Positions 43,242-51,753 of a stretch of 64,000 nt of DNA are shown here, piece after piece. The DNA is from Phenylobacterium sp. (GTDB lineage Bacteria; Pseudomonadota; Alphaproteobacteria; Caulobacterales; Caulobacteraceae), in assembly GCF_030681155.1 (NCBI RefSeq), contig NZ_JAUXXE010000078.1, positions 62,001 to 126,000 on the forward strand, given 5' to 3'. The first letter of the stretch is position 1. Every line of letters starts with the position of its first letter. A program made the translations under genes and the position numbers. The notes beneath the pieces were generated by a model that worked only from the letters and a program-made list of their open reading frames with translations, did no database searches and was not told the DNA's origin.

Positions 43242-43255
43242 TTGATCGACATCAA
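43242..43255 (-). promoter_or_regulatory. Perfect FixK/FNR anaerobox
   Basis: TTGAT-CGAC-ATCAA, all ten consensus bases. It lies 52 nt before the proposed CTG start (43189) of the CcoP-like gene; alternative starts would sit inside the box. The VIT1-type gene start is 199 nt away on the other side. Confidence 0.75.
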
Positions 43256-43454
43256 GGCGATCACCCCGGTTCGAATGCTGGTACAGCTTAACGTCCCGGC
43301 GTTACGTTGGCGGGGCCTTCACCCAAGATCGAATAGTCACTGCCGCCTCCAGGGAGGGGCTTCTCCCACCCTCGGATTCGTCTGCGATCGTTCTAGGCGC
43401 CCGCAGGGTGGCCTCTGAAGCGGCTCGGTTGAGAAATCTATGCAGGAGCGATGT

Positions 43455-44156
43455 ATGAGCCGTCTGGGCCGCCACACTGAGCGCCATCTCGTGTCTCGTA
43501 TCGGCTGGCTAAGGGCCGCTGTGCTGGGAGCCAATGACGGCTTGGTCTCCACCGCCAGCCTGATCGTCGGTGTCGCCGCCGCCGCGGCGAAGCCGAACGA
43601 GATTTTGGTGGCGGGCGTTGCTGGGATGGTGGCCGGCGCCATGTCCATGGCGGCCGGCGAGTATGTCTCGGTCAGCTCGCAGGCCGATACCGAACAGGCC
43701 GATCTCGCGCGCGAGACCGCCGAGCTGAAGGCCGATGAGCGCGCCGAACATCAAGAACTTGCTGATATCTATGTTCAACGAGGCGTCGATCGCGACACAG
43801 CCACCAAGGTGGCGGCCCAACTCATGGCCAAGGATGCGCTCGGCGCTCACGCCCGCGATGAACTTGGCATCTCGACGATCACGACGGCCCGGCCGATCCA
43901 GGCCGCGCTCACCTCGGCGCTAACCTTCACCACGGGAGCAGCCATGCCCTTAGCGGTGGCGGCGGTCGCGCCATCTCAATGGACGGTCCCGGCCGTCGCG
44001 GCCGCGTCGCTGATCTTTCTCGCAGCGCTTGGCCTCATAGGCGCCAAGGCCGGAGGGGCCGGCGTCTGGCGCGCCGCGGCGCGGGTGACGTTCTGGGGGG
44101 CGTTGGCTATGGCCGTGACGGCGGGGATCGGCCGTCTCGTCGGCGTGGCGGTCTAG
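43455..44156 (+). CDS. VIT1/CCC1-family metal transporter
   Basis: 233 residues from ATG 43455 with AGGAG upstream. Five membrane segments expected, with VLGANDGLVSTASLIVGVAA and GMVAGAMSMAAGEYVSVSSQ, the two conserved helices of the VIT1/CCC1 family, then a charged cytoplasmic helical region (about 75-125) that carries metal-binding acidic residues (DTEQADLARETAELKADERA). It would export Fe2+ or Mn2+ from the cytoplasm. A simple match with no visible regulatory box close to the start. Confidence 0.92.
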   Translation: MSRLGRHTERHLVSRIGWLRAAVLGANDGLVSTASLIVGVAAAAAKPNEILVAGVAGMVAGAMSMAAGEYVSVSSQADTEQADLARETAELKADERAEHQELADIYVQRGVDRDTATKVAAQLMAKDALGAHARDELGISTITTARPIQAALTSALTFTTGAAMPLAVAAVAPSQWTVPAVAAASLIFLAALGLIGAKAGGAGVWRAAARVTFWGALAMAVTAGIGRLVGVAV

Positions 44157-44311
44157 ACTCGAAACGAGGCGGGGCGGGGCGCTTGATTCTGGGTCTTTAT
44201 AGTCATCAGATCGGTAGGCCGGGCGCCGACTTTGAGGTGTCGCAATTTGTGCGGGATCAACGCTCTCGCGTCGCGAGGGGGGCATTGTCGACCTTTGGAA
44301 GGGATTTCGCG

Positions 44312-44557
44312 ATGGACATCCACGTCCCAGACACCCTGTGGGCTTTGAGCATGTTGCCCGTGGGCACGCTAGAATGCTGGTTGGTGGAGGATGGTGTGGT
44401 TGTGGCGCGTGGCGAGGCCTTGGCCAAGGTTCGGATCGAGGACGCTCTGCACGAAATTCTCGCGCCAGCCGCAGGCCGCCTCTCCATTGCTCTCCCGGCC
44501 AACTCGATCATCGAGCCAGGCGCGGTGTTGGGGGCTACGAGCCCTAGTGAAGCCTAG
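44312..44557 (+). CDS. Stand-alone biotinyl/lipoyl-like domain protein without modifiable Lys
   Basis: 81 residues from ATG 44312, GGAAGGGA upstream. The pattern LPVGTLECWLVEDGVVVARG, then DALHEILAPAAGRL and an end NSIIEPGAVLGATS is that of a biotinyl/lipoyl hammerhead domain. At the turn where a lipoylated or biotinylated Lys normally lies (T-D-K-A, or M-K-M), this protein reads I-E-D-A, so it should not be modified. It resembles GcvH- and AcpP-like stand-alone domains of unknown role. No dehydrogenase or carboxylase partner is nearby. Confidence 0.6.
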   Translation: MDIHVPDTLWALSMLPVGTLECWLVEDGVVVARGEALAKVRIEDALHEILAPAAGRLSIALPANSIIEPGAVLGATSPSEA

Positions 44558-45161
44558 CGCCAACACCGCATGACGGCCCTCTGCGGCGCAGGCACAGCTG
44601 CCTGCCCCTGTTCGCAACCCTATGGGCGCCGACACGGCTCACGAGGCCTTGGGCCCTGCGCCATTCGTCTTGCCTGGACTGGCTCGCTGGCGGCGCATCA
44701 CCAGGACGCCGTTGCGAATGACGACCAACCCCTGTCGCTCGCCGGCGACGGCGAGCGCATCGGCGGCGCGGTTCAGGGTCTCGGCGGAGAGACCGTGCGC
44801 CTCTGGTTCGCCCTTACGCCAGTGGCCGGCGCCGGGCCTTGCTCGCTCACGCCGCGGTCTTCGAACGGGTGAGCAAGTCAGCGCCGCTCGCGGGCGATCG
44901 ATGGCGCGGCGCCCCCATTTCAGCGCTCCGGAGCTGCGACGACCTCGGAGGAGAACTTGGCGATTCTGAAGCCTTCGCCCTGGTCGAGGCCACGGCGGCC
45001 GCAGCCCCTGACCTGTAGAGGGACTGCTGAGGATCGCCGGCAGCTTCAATGCGCCAGCGTGAGATCAAACGATATCGGGGCCGGACGCCACGGACCAGCC
45101 CGGCGGTAACACTTCCGGTGGGGGCGAAGCCTCAGTGGAGTTGGCGCTGGGCTGACATTTT
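44558..45161. other. Gene-poor, probably degenerate region
   Basis: About 600 bp between the lipoyl-like gene and nhaA. Several frames stay open because of the high GC content, but none has a good ribosome site and a recognisable domain together. Two patches look faintly protein-like: a leftward stretch near 44700-44800 (GLSAETLNRAADALA and following), reminiscent of the N-terminus of a serine hydrolase or of a Crp-type helix, and a rightward frame near 44815-45020 ending in a stop at 45020. I treat both as remnants or chance. Confidence 0.4.
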
Positions 45162-46352
45162 CTAGGCGCGTCGAGCGGCCGCGATCTGTTGTTCGTTTGG
45201 GGCGCTGCGTAGAAGTAGCCAGCCACCAAGCGCCGACAGCGTCGAGCCGAGCAGGACGCCGAGCTTGGTGGCGTCCTGGAGGTGGGGCGCATCAAAGGCC
45301 AGCAAGCCGATAAACAGGCTCATGGTGAAGCCCACACCGCACAGAACCGCCACCCCATAGAGTTGCCGCATGGTGGCGTTTGCGGGGCAGTCGGCCCATC
45401 CAAGTCGGATGACCAGCCAGGCTGAACCAAACACCCCGATCTGCTTGCCGATAAAGAGACCCGCGGCGACGCCGAGTGGGACGCGCGCAACGAGATCACC
45501 CAAGCTGACCCCGGTGAATGAAATGCCAGCGTTCGCAAAACCAAAAATCGGCACGACCAGGAACGCCACCCAGGGCTGAATGGCATGCTCAAGGAGGTGT
45601 AGCGGGGAGGTCGCGTCCTCAGGCGCTCCAGGCGTCGGCCTCAAGGGGATTGTGAGGGCCAGAGCCACGCCCGCCAGCGTGGCGTGGACGCCTGATTGCA
45701 GAACCAGCCACCACATGACCACGCCAACCAAAAGATAGGCGGGGAGCGCCCTGACTTTCATGCGGTTCATAGCGATCAGCAGCGCCAGCGCCGCGCCGGC
45801 GCCGCCGAGCGCCCAGAGCGCAATGTCGTCGGTATAGAAGAAGGCGATGATCAGCACGGCGCCGAGGTCGTCAATGATGGCGAGCGCCGTCAGAAACACC
45901 TTGAGGGACACCGGGACGCGGGACCCGAGCAAGGACAGAATGCCAAGAGCGAAGGCGATATCGGTGGCCGCGGGGATGGCCCAACCATGTGTCGTCGTCG
46001 GGTCGCCGCGTTGAACAGCGAGATAGACGATGGCCGGAGCGATCATGCCGCCCGCGGCGGCGATGCCGGGAAGGATTCGCCGCGACCAGGTTGATAGCTG
46101 TCCGTCCAGGACCTCGCGCTTGATCTCCAGGCCAACCAACAGGAAGAATGTGGCCATCAGGCCATCGTTGATCCAGTGCAAGACATCCAGGCCAGCGACC
46201 GGGGTATGGAGTGTTCTGAAATAGACGCTCGCCAACGGAGAGTTGGCGACGATGATCGCCACTATGGCGACGGCCATGAGGATCAAGCCGCCGGCGGCCT
46301 CGCTGACGAAAAAGCTGCGCAGCGCTGAGCGCGGTCGTGAATGGCTTGCCAT
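45162..46352 (-). CDS. nhaA: Na+/H+ antiporter NhaA
   Basis: 396 residues from ATG 46352 (AGGA upstream). Eleven to twelve membrane helices. The conserved NhaA residues appear in [20 protein letters not shown] (the TM4 region) and [20 protein letters not shown] (the Asp-Asp pair of TM5), with the C-terminal [15 protein letters not shown]. An electrogenic exchanger of Na+ for H+, important for pH and salt balance. It closes the stress island on the right; no low-oxygen box was seen. Confidence 0.96.
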   Translation of the reverse strand: MASHSRPRSALRSFFVSEAAGGLILMAVAIVAIIVANSPLASVYFRTLHTPVAGLDVLHWINDGLMATFFLLVGLEIKREVLDGQLSTWSRRILPGIAAAGGMIAPAIVYLAVQRGDPTTTHGWAIPAATDIAFALGILSLLGSRVPVSLKVFLTALAIIDDLGAVLIIAFFYTDDIALWALGGAGAALALLIAMNRMKVRALPAYLLVGVVMWWLVLQSGVHATLAGVALALTIPLRPTPGAPEDATSPLHLLEHAIQPWVAFLVVPIFGFANAGISFTGVSLGDLVARVPLGVAAGLFIGKQIGVFGSAWLVIRLGWADCPANATMRQLYGVAVLCGVGFTMSLFIGLLAFDAPHLQDATKLGVLLGSTLSALGGWLLLRSAPNEQQIAAARRA

Positions 46353-46677
46353 CTATATCCTGAAGCTTGGGTGCGGTCGGTCTAGCAGTCGCACTTGGTC
46401 GCGTCATTGGGTTCCGAAACCCTGCCGTCAAACACCTCGTGATCTGGCTGGTCGCCCATGTGGCCGCGTCGAACCACGGGTGAGGCCAGACCCCGCCAGC
46501 CGTTCTCGTAACGGCGGTCAGCGCTACTGCGCGCTATTTGGACGGGGGGCTGGACGCAGCTTGGGTCTCCCGAATGCCGCCGCGGGTAGGCGCCTGGGCA
46601 GGGGCGCTCGTCGGGGGCCAGGCTCCAGTCTCGAACAGACTTCGAGCACGGCGACGTCTTTGAATGGCTTGACCGAG
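46353..46677. other. Intergenic region, no confident gene
   Basis: 325 bp between the divergent nhaA promoter and the end of the copper chaperone gene. A leftward frame of 99 codons (46382-46681, TTG start overlapping the chaperone stop) ends with EVFDGRVSEPNDATKCDC, but the rest is compositionally like non-coding GC-rich sequence, and no family is recognised. Left unassigned. Confidence 0.35.
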
Positions 46678-47142
46678 TCAATTGTCATGCGCCATGCCCT
46701 GGCCGTGAGGGATGGCCGGTAAGCGGACGGGCGCATTGATCGTTTGCGCCGGCGCCTTGGCGAACTTCAGGGTGAGCGGGACGCTCCCGTCTTCGGCCAG
46801 CTGCTGCTTCGGGGCGATGAGCATCAGATGCTCGGCGCCGGGCTTCAGTACGACCGGCGTCGATTTCGGCAGCGCCAGGCCGTCATCCAGCTTGCGCATC
46901 CGCATGACGCCGCCGGTCATGTCCATGGTGTGGACTTCGCCGCGTTCCGCGAGCGGCGTCTCGACGCCGACAAGGCGATCATCGGCGCTGGCCGTCAATG
47001 TCAGATAGCAGGCTGCAGCCAAGGCGCCTGCCGGCGTCGGGCGGCACCAGGCGTCGGTGACCGTCACAATCGTCTGCGTTTCAGACTTGGGGCTGCACGC
47101 CACCAGCAGGGCGAGCGAGAGCAGGGCGAGGATGGGCTTCAT
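46678..47142 (-). CDS. PCuAC-family periplasmic copper chaperone (lipoprotein)
   Basis: 154 residues from ATG 47142 with GGAG upstream. Lipobox LLVACS near residue 16. Mature domain has GEVHTMDMTGGVMRMRKLDD and PGAEHLMLI, the H-x10-M-x21-H-x-M copper site of the PCuAC/DUF461 fold. An unusual Cys pair (CRPTPAGALAAACYLTL) lies in the first strand. It would carry Cu(I) in the periplasm. Last gene of the leftward metal cluster, 55 bp after the TonB receptor. Confidence 0.92.
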   Translation of the reverse strand: MKPILALLSLALLVACSPKSETQTIVTVTDAWCRPTPAGALAAACYLTLTASADDRLVGVETPLAERGEVHTMDMTGGVMRMRKLDDGLALPKSTPVVLKPGAEHLMLIAPKQQLAEDGSVPLTLKFAKAPAQTINAPVRLPAIPHGQGMAHDN

Positions 47143-47196
47143 GGGAGAACTCCGGAGTTGAGGTGCGGCGAGCCCTTGGGCCCGCCGCGTTCAAGA

Positions 47197-49242
47197 TCAA
47201 AACGAGACTGTGACGCCGCCGAAGACTGAGCGTCCATCACCGGGCCAGTAGGCGGCCGACGCGGGGGTCGCCTTGATCTGGGCCTGGACGTTCGAGATGT
47301 AGGCCTCGTCGGTCAGGTTCCGGATGTCCACGAACAGCGAGACCTTGTCGTTGAGGTTCCAGCCGCCGTTGAGGTTTAGGATCGCGTAGGACGGGCTCTT
47401 GGTCGTGTTCTCGAAGTCCACCCAGGCGCCGGCAACCGCCCATTCGACCGAGGGCGCCACGAACCAGCCGGCCTGGTGATCGTACCGAATCTCGGCGCGG
47501 TAGAAGTGCTCTGGCACGATGGGCAGGCGATTGTCGCGATACTGGACGTCGCCGTCGAAACGGAAGTCCGACCAGGTGTAGGTCTGGCGTAGCCGCACTT
47601 GCGGGGTGACTTTCCAGTCCAGCGCCGCTTCCAGCCCCTGGTGAATCGTCTTGTCGGCGTTGAACGTAGTGGCGGGGATGTTGGGGCCGGGCGTGTACTG
47701 CAGCATCTCGTTGTCGAGCTGCGCCCGATAGAGAGTGACATCCCAGGTCAGCGGCCCACGACGGCCGCGGGTTCCGATCTCCGCGGTCCAGGCTTCCTGA
47801 GCCTCGACTGGCGCAAATCCGTTGCCGGTCGGGGACATCGAGCCGTGGTTTGGCGGCTCGGCCGACTTGGTGAGGTTGGCGAACACCTGCGAGCCCTGTT
47901 CGTCTTCCCAGAGCAGGCCGATCCGTGGGGCGATCCAGTCGTAGTCCTTCGACGCCTTTAGATTGAAAGCGTTCGTCACGCCGGGGATGGCGAAGCTCTG
48001 ATAGTCGCGGGTGGCGATCCCCCAACTGGCGCCGGCCACCAGGGCAAGATGGTCGCGGACGAACAGCCGGCCTTCGCCGAACACGTCGCTGGCTGTCGCA
48101 TTCTGCAATGAGATCGACGTTGGCGCGCCGCGAGCGCCCTTCACGTTCACGTAGAAATTCGAGTCCAGGTCGCCCTTGCGCAGCCACACGCCCGCATAGC
48201 CGTCGGCCCGCATGCCCCCGATGGTTCCGTCCCAGTCCAGCCGTCCGAAGACGCCGTAGTTGCGGCTCTGCTGATCGATCACCTGGAAGACCGGGTGGTC
48301 GAGATCCTTCCAGATTGCGTAGGCGCCGCCCTCGAAGGCGAGATTGTCATTCAGTCGCCAATTGGTCCGCAGCGAGCCGCGCAGACCTCGTTGGTTGCGG
48401 CTCTGGTCATTGAGGACGTTGCCTGCAGCGGGCTGGCGCGGGTTTGCGTCGAACTGGGCGCGGGTCAGGGCGCCGGGGATCTCCTGGTTGATGTTCGAGC
48501 CGTTGAGGATCAGCCGGACTTCACGTTCCTCGCCGAAACTGCGGCCGATGTTCAGCGACCCGAACTGGATGTTCTGCTGGCTTTGCGGGCGCCAGCCCTG
48601 GCCGGTCTGGTTGGTGGCGGCGACGAAGACATCCCAGTCGCCGGTCTGCCGCGCGAGCGCGACGTGCTGACGAAGCAGCCCGAACGATCCGCCGTCGATC
48701 CGCACCCGGTTCTCGAGCCCGGCGTTGGCGCCGGTGGGCGTGACCATGTTGATCGCGCCGCCCAGTAGAGCGCCGCCGAAGCGCAGCGCGTTGCCGCCGC
48801 GGTAGACTTCCGTGTAGCGGGCCAGCAGCGGATCGACGATCTGGCTGTCGCCGTAACCGTCGGCTTCGTTGAGCGGCAAGCCATCCTGAGCAATCAGCAG
48901 GCCGCGGTTGTGATTGGCGTTGCCGATGCCAGAGCCGCGGATCGAGATGCGGATGTCGCCGCCCCACTTCTTCTGGGCGAAGACGCCGGGAGCGTCGCGC
49001 AGCATGTCGTCGAGGGCGATCGCAAAGCGCTGCTCGTAGGATTCCGCAGAGATCACCGAAACAGCGCCGGGCGTCTCGGAGAGGCGCTTGCGGGCGTTGG
49101 CGACCACCGCCGGATCTTCCGGGTTGGGTTGGGCGGTGACGATGACCGAGTCGACGGTCGTGGCCTGATCGTCGTCGGCGGCTGCTGTGAGCGGGAAGGC
49201 GAGCGAGAGCGCGGCCGTGGAGGCCAGCAGGAGAGACTTCAT
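47197..49242 (-). CDS. TonB-dependent outer-membrane receptor (metal, probably copper or iron)
   Basis: 681 residues from ATG 49242. Signal peptide MKSLLLASTAALSLAFPLTA, a TonB-box-like VDSVIVTA, plug domain (about 45-165) with SETPGAVSVISAES, MLRDAPGVFAQKKWGGDIRI and SIRGSG, then a 22-strand barrel ending RNLTDEAYISNVQAQ and a terminal aromatic residue. It would import a metal or metal complex with ExbBD-TonB energy. The neighbouring PCuAC and DUF2946 genes favour copper; the substrate is inferred. Confidence 0.93.
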   Translation of the reverse strand: MKSLLLASTAALSLAFPLTAAADDDQATTVDSVIVTAQPNPEDPAVVANARKRLSETPGAVSVISAESYEQRFAIALDDMLRDAPGVFAQKKWGGDIRISIRGSGIGNANHNRGLLIAQDGLPLNEADGYGDSQIVDPLLARYTEVYRGGNALRFGGALLGGAINMVTPTGANAGLENRVRIDGGSFGLLRQHVALARQTGDWDVFVAATNQTGQGWRPQSQQNIQFGSLNIGRSFGEEREVRLILNGSNINQEIPGALTRAQFDANPRQPAAGNVLNDQSRNQRGLRGSLRTNWRLNDNLAFEGGAYAIWKDLDHPVFQVIDQQSRNYGVFGRLDWDGTIGGMRADGYAGVWLRKGDLDSNFYVNVKGARGAPTSISLQNATASDVFGEGRLFVRDHLALVAGASWGIATRDYQSFAIPGVTNAFNLKASKDYDWIAPRIGLLWEDEQGSQVFANLTKSAEPPNHGSMSPTGNGFAPVEAQEAWTAEIGTRGRRGPLTWDVTLYRAQLDNEMLQYTPGPNIPATTFNADKTIHQGLEAALDWKVTPQVRLRQTYTWSDFRFDGDVQYRDNRLPIVPEHFYRAEIRYDHQAGWFVAPSVEWAVAGAWVDFENTTKSPSYAILNLNGGWNLNDKVSLFVDIRNLTDEAYISNVQAQIKATPASAAYWPGDGRSVFGGVTVSF

Positions 49243-49327
49243 AAGCTTCTTGATCCTTGCGGCCGCGGCGATGCGCGGCCGAGAGCGTGCTGAGTAAAGG
49301 CGAATGGCGGCCATGGAGGCCGGGTCG

Positions 49328-49795
49328 TCAGATCAGCAGGCTGGGCGGACCTCGCGCTGGAAGCGGGGGCGCGGCGAGGCCACGACCGGGCGCCAGAGCG
49401 ACAGGGGAAACTGGAGGGCTAGTGCGTGTGTAGGTGACGAACTCGACCCGAGTTACGTCGAGGAGATTTGGCGCGGGCGCGCCGAGAGCCTGGCCGGCGA
49501 AGACGCAGGGAGTATTGTGCGTCTCCCTGTCGGCCATTCCTGGGTCTTTCTCCCCGGGCAGCGCATCGCCAGGCGCAATCACCATCGCCCCCTGGCCCGT
49601 ACAGAGCACAAGGGCGAACGGTAGATCGTTGATTGGCGCCGCCGTCATGAAGCCGGCGGGGATCAGTACCTTCAGGGCTATCGCGAGTGCGGCCAGTGTC
49701 AGGCAGACGCCGCGCAAGCCATGCGAGACGCATAGATCAGACCAAGGCGCAGAGGTGCTCCTAGCTGATCGGTTCCTGATGGCCGAGGCGCGCAT
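49328..49795 (-). CDS. DUF2946 family membrane protein
   Basis: 155 residues from ATG 49795, whose first base is the last base of the PepSY-gene stop (TGATG). One N-terminal membrane helix (GVCLTLAALAIALKVLIPAG, about 33-52), then a Cys/His region ALVLCTGQGAMVIAP...HNTPCVFAG and a Pro-rich C-terminus ending PLPARGPPSLLI. DUF2946 genes sit beside TonB receptors for copper. It may hold metal in the periplasm. Paralogue at 51754. Confidence 0.85.
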   Translation of the reverse strand: MRASAIRNRSARSTSAPWSDLCVSHGLRGVCLTLAALAIALKVLIPAGFMTAAPINDLPFALVLCTGQGAMVIAPGDALPGEKDPGMADRETHNTPCVFAGQALGAPAPNLLDVTRVEFVTYTRTSPPVSPVALAPGRGLAAPPLPARGPPSLLI

Positions 49796-51153
49796 CAAGC
49801 CGTCCTGGCAGCGCTTCTGAACGCAAGGCGGATCAAACCATCCATGCCCAAAAGGGCGATCAGCGAAGCCCCGACCAGCGGATAGATGATAGCGAGCGGC
49901 ACGATCACGGCGGCCAAACCAATGTACGCGCCGCGTGTCAGCGGCCTCGGTGGAGCAGCCAGCCGCCCTTTCGGTCGACGTTTCCACCACATGACCAGCG
50001 CCGAAATCCCGAGCAGCCAGACGGCGATGCAGCCGGCCAGCATGACGAGCTTGTTGGCCAGTCCGTACTGCTGGCCCTGGTGAACGGCGATGCCCCATTC
50101 GATGGTCTTCGCGGCCGGGCCGAAGTCGTCATAGCCGATATCGGCAAGCACGCGTCCGTTGGTCTGGTCCAGGTAGATCGTCCGGGTGTCCTGCACCCTG
50201 TCGGGCATGTAGGACGCGGCCCAGGGCTTGCCTGGGGCTGCAGGGACCGACAGCGCATAGGGGCGCTTAAGGTCCGCGGCGTCGGCGCTCGCCACCGCCT
50301 CGTTCAGGTCGAGAACCCGGGTGCCAGTCATCGCGCCCATGTCATGGCCGGCGTGGATGTCGGTTTCCTGCAGGGCCCACGGGACTGCCGGCGGGGTCTT
50401 GTGATCCAGGTGTGAGCCTGGGCCGCCGGGGGCGGCAGGGCGGCCCCAGCCGGCCTCTGTCGTCATCCTGCGGACTTCCTTGCCCCACACCGCTGACCAC
50501 GGCATGCCGGTGGCCGCCAGGAACACGATGATCGCGCCGGCAAAGATGCCGGTGACCGCGTGCAGGTCGCGCCAGAACACCCGTCTTGCCGGAGCGCCGC
50601 GCACGGAGACGATCCCGCCGGATTGGCCGCGAGGCCACCAGAGCACGACGCCGGTCGCCACCACCACGATCGCCCAGCCAGCGACGACCTCGATCAGCAG
50701 GTTGAAGACCGGGCCGGCGATGTCGAGGCTGTGCAGCCGTTTGATCAACTCCATGACCCCGCCGTCGGTAACGGTCCCGAGCACGCTGGCGTCGTGCGGG
50801 TTCACGAAGATAGCCTGGCGTAAGCCGCTCGGCGTTTCCACCACGAGCTTGGCGGTGTTGGTCGGTCCGACGGGGGTGACGAGTTGGACCAGCTTGCCGG
50901 AAGTGACGCTGAGCGCCGCATCGGCCCAGGCCTGCGGCGTGGTTGAAGTCGCGGCGGAGGGCACGCTCAGAAGACGCTTGTTGAGCGCCCCCTCGATCTC
51001 GGGCTTGAACAGATAGAGCCCACCGGTCAGCGCCATCAACATCAGCACCGGCATCACCAGCAGGCCGGCGTAAAAGTGCCAGCGCCAGAAGGCGCGATAG
51101 AGACCGCTCGCGGCGGTCTCAGGCCTGCGCACATCGGGGAGGGACATGGCCAT
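49795..51153 (-). CDS. PepSY-associated membrane protein (PiuB-like)
   Basis: 452 residues from ATG 51153, which shares one base with the preceding stop (TGATG). Four to five membrane helices: FWRWHFYAGLLVMPVLMLMA at the start, GWAIVVVATGVVLWWPRGQS, HAVTGIFAGAIIVFLAATGM and the C-terminal pair, with conserved His residues in helices as in PepSY_TM proteins. It has a periplasmic His-rich loop (DIHAGHDMGAMTG). Such proteins accompany siderophore or metal receptors and may reduce ferric or cupric ions. Coupled to the truncated receptor upstream and to DUF2946 downstream. Confidence 0.9.
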   Translation of the reverse strand: MAMSLPDVRRPETAASGLYRAFWRWHFYAGLLVMPVLMLMALTGGLYLFKPEIEGALNKRLLSVPSAATSTTPQAWADAALSVTSGKLVQLVTPVGPTNTAKLVVETPSGLRQAIFVNPHDASVLGTVTDGGVMELIKRLHSLDIAGPVFNLLIEVVAGWAIVVVATGVVLWWPRGQSGGIVSVRGAPARRVFWRDLHAVTGIFAGAIIVFLAATGMPWSAVWGKEVRRMTTEAGWGRPAAPGGPGSHLDHKTPPAVPWALQETDIHAGHDMGAMTGTRVLDLNEAVASADAADLKRPYALSVPAAPGKPWAASYMPDRVQDTRTIYLDQTNGRVLADIGYDDFGPAAKTIEWGIAVHQGQQYGLANKLVMLAGCIAVWLLGISALVMWWKRRPKGRLAAPPRPLTRGAYIGLAAVIVPLAIIYPLVGASLIALLGMDGLIRLAFRSAARTA

Positions 51154-51644
51154 CACCGCTTATGCCGCAGGCCGGGATAGACCGCGCGGCCCGTGCCGGG
51201 ATTGAATATCTCGGCGTCAGGCGCTGCGACGCCGGCGATAGCCACGCTGGAGATGTAGCGCTCATCGGTCAGGTTGCGGCCTTCGAGATAGGCCGACCAA
51301 CCCTGCTGCGTATCGAAGCCGACCTTCAGGTTCAGCAGCGCGTAAGAGTCGATCGTCAGGCTGTTGGCGTTGTCGGCGAAGTACTCGTCCGGCGACCACT
51401 CGACGCTCGTTCCGGCGTAGAATCCGCCCGGATGGCGGTAGCGCGCGTCGGGCCCCCAGCGGGACTGAACCACCACGCCCGGAACCCTCCCGAGTATGTC
51501 CTTGATCGTGCTCGTCGGATCGTTCTTGAAGGCGGTGTCGGGGATGACTTCGACAGCGCCTGGGACGCGTTCGATGGCGGCAGGGGCCGCTAGCGGGAGC
51601 ACAGCGCCAACAACGGCGCTGGAAGCGAGTAGGAGAGACTTCAT
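51153..51644 (-). pseudogene. TonB-dependent receptor with large in-frame internal deletion
   Basis: 163 codons from ATG 51644. Residues 1-68 are a signal peptide (MKSLLLASSAVVGAVLPLAA) and the start of a plug domain (VPGAVEVIPDTA, IKDILGRVPGVVVQSRWGPD). From Tyr69 the sequence jumps to the last strands of a receptor barrel (GGFYAGTSVEWSPDEYFADN, then EGRNLTDERYISSVAIAGVA), ending GRAVYPGLRHKR. Some 500 residues are missing, yet the frame is intact; the join is near 51440. It cannot form a barrel but keeps translational coupling to the PepSY gene. Confidence 0.8.
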
Positions 51645-51753
51645 AACGGGTCCGTCGACGCAACTTTGGCGTCGTGTGCTGAGCTGATGAGCAGACGGCC
51701 GGCTTCTCAGCGCTAGGCGCGAGCCGGTTCGGCCTGGCATTCGCGCCAGGAGG

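Noticed and set aside
44558..45161. Faint similarity of a minus-strand stretch to a serine-hydrolase N-terminus or a Crp-type helix
   Set aside because: Too short, with no catalytic motif and no start; equally explained by chance in GC-rich sequence.
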